From: Purshia tridentata
Lineage: Eukaryota; Streptophyta; Magnoliopsida; Rosales; Rosaceae
Direction of reading: 5' to 3'
DNA: 64,000 nt
NCBI GenBank assembly: GCA_003254885.1
Contig: QANT01000441.1
Location: forward strand, 1 to 64,000
Positions within the stretch are counted from its first letter, which is position 1. The number at the start of each line of letters is the position of its first letter. The notes under the pieces are model-generated. The model was given only the letters and a program-made list of their open reading frames with translations, ran no database searches and had not been told where the DNA came from. Positions 22,963-34,675 of this stretch are shown here, in pieces. The position numbers were made by a program, and so were the translations under genes.

Positions 22963-25353
22963 GTTATCGGTTGGCAAGAAAGACATGGGGTAGCACTTTC
23001 TCACGCTTGGATTAGCATTCTAGACCTAAAGAAGCACATTTCGTGTTTAGAAGGCACGAAAACATCATTTCGGTGCGTACTCATTCCAATTTCGTGTAAT
23101 TTCTACGAAAACGTGCCCGGTTGGCAAGGAAGATGTGGGGAAGCACTTACTCATTCTGGGATTAGCGTTCTAGCCCTCAAGAAGCGCATGCTTTTGATAA
23201 GAATGCACGAAAACCCCATTTCGGTTCCTCCTCCACCGAATTTCTTTCAATTGCACCAAAACGTCCCCGGTTGGCAATAAGGACATGAGGAAGCAGTTTC
23301 TCTTGTTTGGATTAGCGTTCTAGCCCCAACGAACCAGTTTAGGTGTTAAGAATGCGTGGAACGTCATTTCGGTGCACACTGTGCACGGCTTGATTAAATT
23401 TGTACCAAAACGTGCGCGGTTGGAGAGAAGTACGTTCTCATGCTTGGATTAACATTCTAGAACTCAAGAAGCGCATTTCGTGTTAAGAAAGAACTCAAAC
23501 CTCATTTCAGCGCACACTCAGTCTACTTTTGTCTAAATTGCATCAAAACGTGCTCGGTTGGCAAGAAGGACATGAGGATGCACGTTCCCATGTCTCGATT
23601 ACGTGCCAGCCCTAAAGAACCACTTTAGGTGTGAAGAATGCACGAAAACATCATTTTGGTGCGTACTCAGTCCAAATTCGTCCAAATTGCACCAAACCTC
23701 CTTGGTGGGCAAGAAAGACATAAGGAAGCACTTTCTCATGTCTCAATATTTGGGTGCTAACCCTAAGGAACCACTTGAGGTCTTAAGAATGCACGAAAAC
23801 GTTGTTTCGGCGCACACTGAGTCCAATTCTTTTAAAGTTGCACCAAAACGTTCCACGTTGGAAAGAAAGACATGGGGAAGCACTCTCTAATGTCACGATG
23901 AGCGTTCAAGCCCCAAAGAACAGCTTTAGGTGCTAAGAGTGCAGGAATACGTCATTTCGGTGCATACTCAGTCTAACTTGGTCCAAATTGCACCAAAACG
24001 TGCCCGATTGGCGAGAAAGAGGTGAGGAAGCACTGCCTAATGTGTCGTTTAGCGTGCTAGCCCTAAAGAACCACTTTGGGTGTTAGGAATGAACGAAGAC
24101 GTCAATTCCGTGCGCACTCTGTACAATTTGGTTAAAGTTGCACCAAAACGTTATCGATTGGCAAGAAAGACATGGGGAAGCACTTTCTCACGCTTGGATT
24201 AGTATTGTAGCCCTAAAGAAGCACATTTCGTGTTTATAAGGCACCAAAACATCATTTCAGTGCGTACTCAATCCAATTTCGTGCAATTTCCACCAAAACG
24301 TCCCTGGTTGGCAAGAAAGATGTGGGGAAGCACTTTCTCATTCTGTGATTAGCGTTCTAGCCCTCATGAAGCGCGTGCTTTTGATAAGAACGCACGAAAA
24401 CCCCATTTCGGTTCCTCCTCCACCCAATTTCTTTCAATTGCACCAAAACGTCCCCGGTTGGCAATAAGGACATGAGGAAGCACTTTCTCTTGTTTGGATT
24501 AGCGTTCTAGCCCCAACGAACCAGTTTACGTGTTAAGAATGCGTGGAACGTCATTTCGGTGCACACTGTGCACGACTTGGTTAAAGTTGCACCAAAACGT
24601 GCGCGGTTGGCAAGAAGCACGTTCTCATGCTTGGATTAACGTTCTAGCCCTCAAGAAGCNCTCAAGAAGCGCATGTCGTGTTAAGAAGGAACTCAAACCT
24701 CATTTCAGTGCACACTCAGTCTACTTTCATCTAAATTGCATCAAAACGTGCCCGGTTGGCAAGAAGGACATGAGGATGCACGTTCCCATGTCTCGATTAG
24801 CATGCCAGCCCTAAAGAACCACTTTAGGTGTGAAGAATGCACGAAAACATCATTTCGGTCGTTGCGTACTCAGTCCAAATTCGTCCAAATTGCACCGAAA
24901 CCTCCACGGTGGGCAAGAAAGACATAAGGAAGCACTTTCTCATCTCTCAATATTTGCTTGCTAACCCTAAGGAACCACTTGAGGTCTTAAGAGTGCACGA
25001 AAATGTCGTTTCGGCGCACACTGAGTCAAATTCGATTAAAGTTGCACCAAAACGTTCCCCGTTGGAAAGAAAGACACGAGGAAGCACTCTCTCATGTCTC
25101 GATGAAAGTTCAAGCCCCAAAGAACAGCTTTAGGTGCTAAGGGTGCATGAATACGTCATTTCGGTGCATACTCAGTCTAACTTGGTCCAGATTGCACCAA
25201 AACGTGCCCAATTGGAGAGAAAGAGGTGAGGATGCACTCCCTAATGTGTCGATTAGCGTGCTAGCCCTAAAGAACCACTTTGGGCGTTAGGAATGAACGA
25301 AGACATCATTTCGGTGCGCACTCTGTACAGTTTCGTTAAAGTCGCAGCAAAAC

Positions 25354-26254
25354 GTTATCGGTTGGCAAGAAAGACATGGGGAAGCACTTTCTCACGCTTG
25401 GATTAGCATTCTAGCCCTAAAGAAGCACATTTCGTGTTTAGAACGCACGAAAACATCATTTCGGGGCGTACTCAATCCAATTTCGTGCAATTTCCACAAA
25501 AACGTGCCCAGTTGGCAAGAAAGATGTGGGGAAGCACTTTCTCATTCTGGGATTAGCGTTCTAACCCTCAAGAAGCGCATGTCGTGTTAAGAAGTAACTC
25601 AAACCTCATTTCAGTGCACACTCTGTCTACTTTCATCTAAATTGCATCAAAACTTGCCCGGTTGGCAACAAGGACATGAGGACGCACGTTCCCATGTCTC
25701 GATTACCGTGCCAGCCCTAAAGAACCACTTTAGGTGTGAAGAATGCACTCAAACATCATTTTGGTGCGTACTCAGTCCAAATTCGTCCAAATTGCACCAA
25801 ACCTCCTTGGTGGGCAAGAAAGACATAAGGAAGCACTTTCTCATGTCTCGATATTTACATGCTAACCCTAAGGAACCACTTGACGTCTTAAGAATGCACG
25901 AAAACGTCGTTTCGGCGCACACTGAGTCAAATTCTTTTAAAGTTGCACTAAAATGTTTCCCGTTGGAAAGAAAGACATGGGGAAGCACTCTCTCTTGTCT
26001 CAATGAGCGTTCAAGTCCCAAAGAACAGCTTTAGGTGCTAAGAGTGCAGGAATACGTCATTTCGGTGCATACTCAGTCTAACTTGCTCCAAATTGCACCA
26101 AAACGTACCCCATTCGCGAGAAAGAGGTGAGGAAGCACTCCCTAATGTGTTGATTAGCGTGCTAGCCCTAAAGAACCACTTTGGGTGTTAGGAATGAACG
26201 AAGACGTCATTTCGGTGCGCACTCTGTACAGTTTGGTTAAAGTTGCACCAAAAC
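25354..26254 (+). repeat. Six-monomer HOR variant lacking C and D (901 bp)
   Basis: After B, the sequence passes at CCCTCAAGAAGCGCAT directly into the tail of D (GTGTTAAGAAG) and then E. Both B and D normally contain CCCTCAAGAAGCGCAT, so the deletion is bounded by homology between monomers. About 290 bp, two monomers, are missing. Confidence 0.85.
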
Positions 26255-27144
26255 GTTATCGGTTGGCAAGAAAGACATGGGGAAGCACTTTCTCACGCTT
26301 GGATTAGCATTCTAGCCCTAAAGAAGCACATTTCGTGTTTAGAAGGCACGAAAACATCATTTCGGTGCGTACTCATTCCAATTTCGTGCAATTTCCACCA
26401 AAACGTGCCCGGTTGGCAAGAAAGATGTGGGTGAGCACTTTCTCATTCTGGGATTAGCGTTCTAACCCTCAAGAAGCGCATGCTTTTGATAAGAACGTAC
26501 GAAAACCCCATTTCGGTGCCTCCTCCACCCAATTTCGTTTCAATTGCACCAAAACGTCCCCGGTTGGCAATAAGGACATGAGGAAGCACTTTGTCTTGTT
26601 TGGATTAGCGTTCTAGCCCCAACGAACCAGTTTAGGTGTTAAGAATGCGTAGAACGTCATTTCGGTGCACACTGTGCACGACTTGGTTAAACTTGCACCA
26701 AAACGTGCGTGGTTGGCAAGAAGCACGTTGTCATGCATGGATTAACGTTCTAGCCCTCAAGAAGCGTATTTCGTGTTAAGAAGGAACTCAAACCTCATTT
26801 CAGTGCACACTTTGTCTACTTTCGCCTAAATTGCATCAAAACGTGCCCGGTTGGCAACAAGGACAAGAGGACGCATGTTCCCAAGTCTCGATTACCGTGC
26901 CAGCCCTAAAGAACCACTTTAGGTGTGAAGAATGCACTCAAACATCATTTTGGTGCGTACTCAGTCCAAATTCGTCCAAATTGCACCGAAACTTCCCTGG
27001 TGGGCAAGAAAGACATAAGGAAGCACTTTCTCATGTCTCGATATTTGCATGCTAACCCTAAGGAACCACTTGAGGTGTTAGGAATGAACGAAGACGTCAT
27101 TTCGGTGCGCACTCTGTACAGTTTGGTTAAGGTCGCACCAAAAC
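26255..27144 (+). repeat. Six-monomer HOR variant lacking G and H (890 bp)
   Basis: F runs through CTAAGGAACCACTTGAGGT directly into GTTAGGAATGAACGAAGACG, which is the normal H-to-A junction. The crossover lies in the AAGGAACCACTT / AAAGAACCACTT similarity of F and H. Exactly two monomers (300 bp) are missing relative to 1190 bp. Confidence 0.85.
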
Positions 27145-28248
27145 GTTATCGGTTGGCAAGAAAGACATGGGGAAGCACTTTCTTACGCTTGGATAAGCAT
27201 TCTAGCCCTAAAGAAGCACATTTCGTGTTTAGAAGGCACGAAAACATCATTTTGGTGCGTACTCAATCCAATTTCGTGGAATTTCCACCAAAATGTGCCC
27301 GGTTGGCAAGAAAGATGTGGGGAAGCACTTTCTCATTCTTGGATCAGCGTTCTAGCCCTCAAGAAGCGCATGCTTTTGATAAGAACGCATGAAAACCACA
27401 TTTCGGTGCCTCGTCCACCCAATTTCGTTTCGATTGCACCAAAACGTCCCCGGTTGGCAATAAGGACATGAGGAAGCACTTTCTCTTGTTTGGATTAGCA
27501 TTCTAGGCCCAACGAACTAGTTTAGATGTTAAGAATGCGTGGAACGTCATTTCGGCGCACACTGTGCACGACTTGGTTAAAGTTGCACCAAAACGTGCGC
27601 GGTTGGCTAGAAGGACGTTCTCATTCTTGGATTAACGTTCTAGCCCTCAAAAAGGGCATTTCGTGTTAAGAAGGAACTCAAACCTCATTTCAGCGCACAC
27701 TCAGTCGACTTTCGTCAAAATTGCACCAAAACGTGCCCGGTTGGCAAGAAGGACATGAGGACGCACGTTCCCATGTCTCGATTAGCGTACCAGCCCTAGA
27801 GAACCACTTTAGGTGTGAAGAATGCACGAAAACACCATTTCGGTGCGTACTCCGTCCAAATTCGTGCAAATTGCACCGAAACCTGCTTTGTGGGCAAGAA
27901 AGATAGAAGGAAGCACTTTCTCATGTCTCGATATTTGCATGCTAACCCTAAGGAACAACTTGAGGTCTTAAGAATGCGCGAAAACGTCGTTTCGGCGCAC
28001 ACTGTGTCCAATTCGATTAAAGTTGCACCAAAACGTTCCCCGTTGGAAAGAAAGACATTGGGAAGCACAGTCTAACTTGGTCCCAATTGCACCAAAAGGT
28101 GCCCGATTGGCCAGAAAGAGGTGAGGAAGCACTCCCTAATGTGTCGATTAGCGTGCTAGCCCTAAAAAACCACTTTGGGTGTTAGGAATGAACGAAGACG
28201 TCATTTCGGTGCGCACTCTTTACAGTTTGGTTGAAGTCGCACCAAAAC
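27145..28248 (+). repeat. HOR variant with G/H fusion (1104 bp)
   Basis: Within G, GGAAGCAC is followed directly by AGTCTAACTTGGTCCC of H, removing about 86 bp. A similar but different G/H fusion is in the unit 29427-30570 (1144 bp, GTTCAAGCCCCAAATTGC junction). The G/H region is thus a repeated site of small deletions. Confidence 0.8.
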
Positions 28249-31200
28249 GTTATCGGTTGGCAAGAAAGACATGAGGAAGCACTTTCTCACGCTTGGATAA
28301 GCATTCTAGCCCTAAAGAAGCACATGAGGCAAGAAAACATCATTTCGGTGCGTACTCAATCCAATTTCGTACAATTTCCACCAAAACGTGCCTGGTTGGC
28401 AAGAAAGATGTGGGGAAGCACTTTCTCATTCTTGGATTAGCGATCTAGCCCTCAAGAAGCGCATGCTTTTGATAAGAACGCACGAAAACCCCATTTCAGT
28501 GCCTCCTCCACCCAATTTCGTTTCAATTGCACCAAAACGTCCCCGGTTGGCAATAAGGACGTGAGGAAGCACTTTCTCTTGTTTGGATTAGCGTTCTAGC
28601 CCCAACGAACTAGTTTAGGTGTTTAGAATGCGTGGAACGTCATTTCGGTGCACACTGTGCACGACTTGGTTAAAGTTGCACCAAAACGTGCGTGGTTGGC
28701 AAGAAGCACGTTCTCATGCTTGGATTAACGTTCTAGCCCTCAAGAAGCACATATCGTGTTAAGAAGGAACTAAAACCTCATTCCAGTGCACACTCAGTCT
28801 ACTTTCGTCTAAATTGCATCAAAACGTGCCCGGTTGGCAAGAAGGACATGAGGACGCACGTTCCCATGTCTCGATTAGCGTGCCAGCCCTAAAGAACCAC
28901 TTTAGGTGTGAAGAATGCACGAAAACATCATTTCGGTGCGTACTCAGTCCAAATTCGTCCAAATTGCACCGAAAACTCCTTGGTGGGCAAGAAAGACATA
29001 TGGAAGCACTTTCTCATGTCTTGATATTTGCGTGCTAACCCTAAGGAACCACATGAGGTCTTAAGAATGCACGACAACGTCGTTTCGGCGTACACTGAGT
29101 CAAATTCGATTAAAGTTGCACCAAAACGTCCCCGTTGGAAAGAAAGACATGGGGAAGCACTCTCTCATGTCTTGATGAGAGTTCAAGCCCCAAAGAACAG
29201 CTTTAGGTGCTAAGAGTGCACGAATACGTCATTTCGGTGTATACTCAGTCTAACTTGGTCCAAATTGCACCAAAACGTGCCCGATTGGCCAGAAAGAGGT
29301 GAGGAAGCACTCCCTGATGTGTCGATTAGTGTGCTAGCCCTAAAGAACCACTTTGGGTGTTAGGAATGAACGAAGACATCATTTCGGTGCGCACTCTGTA
29401 CAGTTTGGTTAAAGTCGCAGCAAAACGTTATCGGTTGGCAAGAAAGACATGGGGAAGCACTTTCTCATGCTTGGATTAGCATTCTATCTCTAAAGAAGCA
29501 CATTTCGTGTTTAGAACGCACGAAAACATCATTTCGGGGCGTACTCAATCCAATTTTCGTGCAATTCCACCAAAACGTGCCCGGTTGGCAAGAAAGATGT
29601 GGGGAAGCACTTTCTCATTCTTGGATTAGCGTTCTAGCCCTCAAGAAGCGCATGCTTCTGATAAGAACGCACGAAAACCCCATTTCGGTGCCTCCTCCAC
29701 CCAATTTCGTTTCAATTGCACCAAAACGTCCCCGGGTGGCAATAAGGACATGAGGAAGCACTTTGTCTTGTTTGGATTAGCGTTCTAGCCCCAACGAACC
29801 AGTTTAGGTGTTAAGAATGCGTGGAACGTCATTTCGGTGCACACTGCGCACGACTTGGTTAAAGTTGCACCAAAAACGTGCGCAGTTGGCAAGAAGGACA
29901 GTGTCATGCTTGGATTAACGTTCTAGCCCTCAAGAAGCGCATTTCGTGTGAAGAAGGAACTCAAACATCATTCCAGTGCACACTCAGTCTACTTTCGTCT
30001 AAATTGCCTCAAAACGTGCCCGGTTGGCAAGANAAAACGTGCCCGATTGGCAAGAAGGACATGAGGACGCACGTTCCCATGTCTTGATTAGTGTGCCAGC
30101 CCTAAAGAACCAGTTTAGCTGTGAAGAATGCACGAAAACATCATTTCGGTGCGTACTCAGTCCAAATTCGTCCAAATTGCACTGAAACCTCCTTGGTGGG
30201 CAAGAAAGACATAAGGAAGCACTTTCTCAAGTCTCGATATTTGCGTGCTCACCCTAAGGAACCACTTGAGGTCTTTAGAATGCACGAAAACGTCGTTTCG
30301 GCGCACACTGAGTCAAATTCGATTAAAGTTTCACCAAAACGTTCCCCGTTGGAAAGAAAGACATGGGGTAGCACTCTCTCTTGTCTCGATGAGAGTTCAA
30401 GCCCCAAATTGCACCAAAACATGCCCGATTGGCCAGAAAGAGGTGAGGAAGCACTCCCTAATGTGTCGATTAGCGTGCTAGCCCTAAAGAACCACTTTGG
30501 GTGTTAGGAATGAACGAAAACGTCATTTCGGTGCGCACTTTGTACAGTTTGGTTAAAGTCGCACCAAAACGTTATCGGTTGGCAAGAACGACATGGGGAA
30601 GCACTTTCTGACGCTTGGATTAGCATTCGAGCCCTAAAGAAGCACATTTCGTGTTTAGATGGCATGAAAACATCATTTCGGGGCGTACTCAATCCAATTT
30701 CATGCAATTTCCACCAAAACGTGCCCAGTTGGCAAGAAGGATGTGGGGAAGCACTTTCTCATTCTTGGATTAGCGTTCTAGCCCTCAAGAAGCGCATGCT
30801 TTTGATAAGAACGCACGAAAACCCCATTTCGGTGCCTCCTCCACCCAATTTCGTTTCAATTGCACCAAAACGTCCCCGGTTGGCAATAAGGACATGAGGA
30901 AGCACTTTGTCTTGTTTGGATTAGCGTTCTAGCCCCAACGAACCAGTTTAGGTGTTAAGAATGCGTGGAACGTCATTTCGGTGCACACTGTGCACGACTT
31001 GGTTAAAGTTGCACCAAAACGTGCGCGGTTGGCCAGAAACACGTTCTCATGCTTAAATTAACGTTCTAGCCCTCAAGAAGCATATTTCGTGTTAAGAAGG
31101 AACTCAAACCTCATTCCAGGGCACACTCAGTCTACTTTCGTCTAAATTGCATCAAAACGTGCCCGATTGGCAAGAAGGACATGAGGACGCACGTTCCCAT

Positions 31201-31760
31201 GTCTCGATTAGCGTGCCAGCCCTAAAGAACCACTTTAGGTGTGAAGAATGCACGAAAACATCATTTCGGTGCGTACTCAGTCCAAATTCGTCCAAATTGC
31301 ACCGAAACCTCCTTGGTGGGCAAGAAGGACATAAGGAAGCACTTTCTCATGTCTCGATATTTGCGTGCTAACCCTAAGGAACCACTTGAGGTCTTAAGAA
31401 TGCACGGAAACGTCGTTTCGGTGCACACTGAGTCCAATTCGATTAAAGTTGCACCAAAACGTTCCCCGTTGGAAAGAAAGACATGGGGAAGCACTCTCTC
31501 ATGTCTCGATGAGCGTTCAAGCCCCAAAGAACAGCTTTAGGTGCTAAGAGTGCACGAATACGTCATTTCGGTGCATACTCAGTCTAACTTGGCCCAAATT
31601 GCACCAAAACGTGCCCGATTGGAGAGAAAGAGGTGAGGAAGCACTCCCTAATGTGTCGATTAGCGTGCTAGCCCTAAAGAACCACTTCGGGTCTTAGGAA
31701 TGAACGAAGACGTCACTTCGGTGCGCACTCTGTACAGTTTGGTTAAAGTTGCACCAAAAC

Positions 31761-32950
31761 GTTATCGGTTGGCAAGAAAGACATGGGGAAGCACTTTCTC
31801 ACGCTTGGATTAGCATTCTAGCCCTAAAGAAGCACATTTCGTGTTTAGAAGGCACGAAAACATCATTTCGGTGCGTACTCAATCCAATTTCGTGCAATTT
31901 CCACCAAAACGTGCCCGGTTGGCAAGAAAGATGTGGGGAAGCACTTTCTCATTCTTGGATTAGCGTTCTAGCCCTCAAGAAGCGCATGCTTCTGATAAGA
32001 ACGCACGAAAACCCCATTTCGGTGCCTCCTCCACCCAATTTCGTTTCAATTGCACCAAAACGTCCCCGGTTGGCAATAAGGACATGAGGAAGCACTTTGT
32101 CTTGTTTGGATTAGCGTTCTAGCCCCAACGAACCAGTTTAGGTGTTAAGAATGCGTGGAACGTCATTTCGGTGCGCACTGTGCACGACTTGGTTAAAGTC
32201 GCACCAAAACGTGCGCGGTTGGCAAGAAGCACGTTCTCATGCTTGGATTAACGTTCTAGCCCTCAAGAAGCGCATTTCGTGTTAAGAAGGAACTCAAACC
32301 TCATTTCAGTGGACGCTAAGTCTACTTTCGTCTAAATTGCATCAAAACGTGCCCGGTTGGCAAGCAGGACATGAGGACGCACGTTCCCATGTCTCGATTA
32401 GCGTGCCAGCCCTAAAGAACCACTTTAGGTGTGAAGAATGCACGAAAACATCATTTCAGGGCGTACTCGGTCCAAATTCGTCCAAATTGCACCGAAACCT
32501 CCTTGGTGCGCAAGAAAGACATAAGGAAGCACTTTCTCATGTCTCGATATTTGCGTGCTAACCCTAAGGAACCACTTGAGGTCTTAAGAGTGCACGGAAA
32601 CGTCGTTTCGGCGCACACTGAGTCCAATTCGATTAAAGTTGCACCAAAACGTCCCCCGTTGGAAAGAAAGACATGGGGAAGCACTCTCTCATGTCTCGAT
32701 GAGCGTTCAAGCCCCAAAGAACAGCTTTAGGTGCTAAGAGTGCACGAATACGTCATTTCGGTGCATACTCAGTCTAACTTGGCCCAAATTGCACCAAAAC
32801 GTGCCCGATTGGAGAGAAAGAGGTGAGGAAGCACTCCCTAATGTGTCGATTAGCGTGCTAGCCCTAAAGAACCACTTCGGGTCTTAGGAATGAACGAAGA
32901 CGTCACTTCGGTGCGCACTCTGTACAGTTTGGTTAAAGTTGCACCAAAAC
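31761..32950 (+). repeat. Canonical 8-monomer HOR unit, 1190 bp
   Basis: A complete unit starting at the A core, with no N and no rearrangement. Order and diagnostic features: A (core TTATCGGTTGG), B (GCCCGGTTGG with AGATGTGGGG), C (CCTCCTCCACCC then TCCCCGGTTGG), D (GCACGACTTGG, GCGCGGTTGG, GAAGCACGTTC), E (CATCAAAACGTGCCCGG), F (GCACCGAAACC with TGGTG), G (CCCGTTGGAAAG), H (GCCCGATTGG with AGAGGTGAGG). The preceding unit (30571-31760) has the same length. Confidence 0.95.
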
Positions 32951-34130
32951 GTTATCGGTTGGCAAGAAAGACATGGGGAAGCACTTTCTCACGCTTGGAT
33001 TAGCATTCTAGCCCTAAAGAAGCACATTTCGTGTTTAGAAGGCACGAAAACATCATTTCGTTGCGTACTCAATCCAATTTCGTGCAATTTCCACGAAAAC
33101 GTGCCTTGTTGGCAAGAAAGATCTGGGGAAGCACTTTCTCATTCTGGGATTAGCGTTCTAGCCCTCAAGAAGCGCATGCTATTGATAAGAACGCATGAAA
33201 ACCCCATTTCGGTGCCTTTTGCACCCAATTTCGTTTCAATTGCACCAAAATGTGCCCGGTTCGCAATAAGGACATGAGGAAGCACTTTCTCTTGTTTGGA
33301 TTAGCGTTCTAGCCCCAACGAACCAGTTTAGGTGTTAAGAATGCGTGGAACGTCATTTCGGTGCGCACTGTGCACGACTTGGTTAAAGTCGCACCAAAAC
33401 GTGCGCGGTTGGCAAGAAGCACGTTCTCATGCTTGGATTAACGTTCTAGCCCTCAAGAAGCGCATTTCGTGTTAAGAAGGAACTCAAACCTCATTTCAAT
33501 GCACACTAAGTCTACTTTCATCTAAATTGCATCAAAACGTGCCCGGTTGGCAAGAAGGACATGAGGACGCACGTTCCCATGTCTCGATTAGCGTGCCAGC
33601 CCTAAAGAACCACTTTAGGTGTGAAGAATGCACGAAAACATCATTTCGGTGCGTACTCAGTCCAAATTCGTCCAAATTGCACCGAAACTTCCCTGGTGGG
33701 CAAGAAAGACATAAGGAAGCACTTTCTCATGTCTCGATATTTGCGTGCTAACCCTAAGGAACCACTTGAGGTCTTAAGAGTGCACGGAAACGTCGTTTCG
33801 GCGCACACTGAGTCCAATTCGATTAAAGTTGCACCAAAACGTCCCCCGTTGGAAAGAAAGACATGGGGAAGCACTCTCTCATGTCTCGATGAGCGTTCAA
33901 GCCCCAAAGAACAGCTTTAGGTGCTAAGAGTGCACGAATACGTCATTTCGGTGCATACTCAGTCTAACTTGGTCCCAATTGCACCAAAACGTGCCCGATT
34001 GCCGAGAAAGAGGTGAGGAAGCACTCCCTAATGTGTCGACTAGCGTTCTAGCCCTAAAGAACCACTTTGGGTGTTAGGAATGAACGAAGACGTCATTTCG
34101 GTGCGCACTCTGTACAGTTTGGTTAAAGTT

Positions 34131-34131
34131 N
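34131..34131. other. Contig join (single N) within the satellite, one of nine in the window
   Basis: The sequence CTCTGTACAGTTTGGTTAAAG just before the N is repeated almost exactly just after it. An overlap between contig ends was therefore not merged. Comparable single N characters lie at 13106, 16298 (about 40 bp repeated), 17089, 17972, 24660, 30033, 34675 and 52726. Distances across these points are not trustworthy. Confidence 0.85.
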
Positions 34132-34675
34132 ACTCTATACAGTTTGGTTAAAGTTGCACCAAAACGTTATCGGTTGGCAAGAAAGACATGGGGAACCACT
34201 TTCTCACGCTTGAATTAGCATTCTAGCCCTAAAGAAGCACATTTCGTGTTTAGAAGGCACGAAAACATCATTTCGGTGCGTACTCAATCCAATTTCGTGC
34301 AATTTCCACCAAAACGTGCCCGGTTGGCAAGAAAGATGTGGGGAAGCACTTTCTCATTCTTGGATTAGCGTTCTAGCCCTCAAGAAGCGCATGCTTCTGA
34401 TAAGAACGCACGAAAACCCCATTTCGGTGCCTCCTCCACCCAATTTCGTTTCAATTGCACCAAAACGTCCCCGGTTGGCAATAAGGACATGAGGAAGCAC
34501 TTTGTCTTGTTTGGATTAGCGTTCTAGCCCCAACGAACCAGTTTAGGTGTTAAGAATGCGTGGAACGTCATTTCGGTGCGCACTGTGCACGACTTGGTTA
34601 AAGTCGCACCAAAACGTGCGCGGTTGGCAAGAAGCACGTTCTCATGCTTGGATTAACGTTCTAGCCCTCAAGAAN

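Larger units (their letters stand above)
12948..34674 (+). repeat. Satellite block 2: 8-monomer HOR of 1190 bp, about 19 copies
   Basis: This 21.7-kb array consists of eight monomer types in fixed order A to H. Measured at 18081-19271 the core-to-core steps are 150, 151, 149, 138, 150, 152, 150 and 150 bp, summing to 1190. The A-type core GTTATCGG occurs at 13158, 14340, 15530, 16869, 18089, 19279, 20460, 21702, 22963, 24150, 25354, 26255, 27145, 28249, 29427, 30571, 31761, 32951 and 34166. Four intervals are exactly 1190 bp. Long stretches of corresponding monomers are identical between units, while different monomer types within a unit differ strongly. The many 60-155-residue open frames here are read from the repeat and recur with it. 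Seven single N joins lie inside, so true length and copy number are uncertain. Confidence 0.96.

Noticed and set aside
12948-34674. CRISPR-like or gene-family interpretation of the regular repeats
   Set aside because: Units are about 150 bp with no unique spacers, the surrounding DNA is plant nuclear, and no cas-like or gene-like coding sequence is present.
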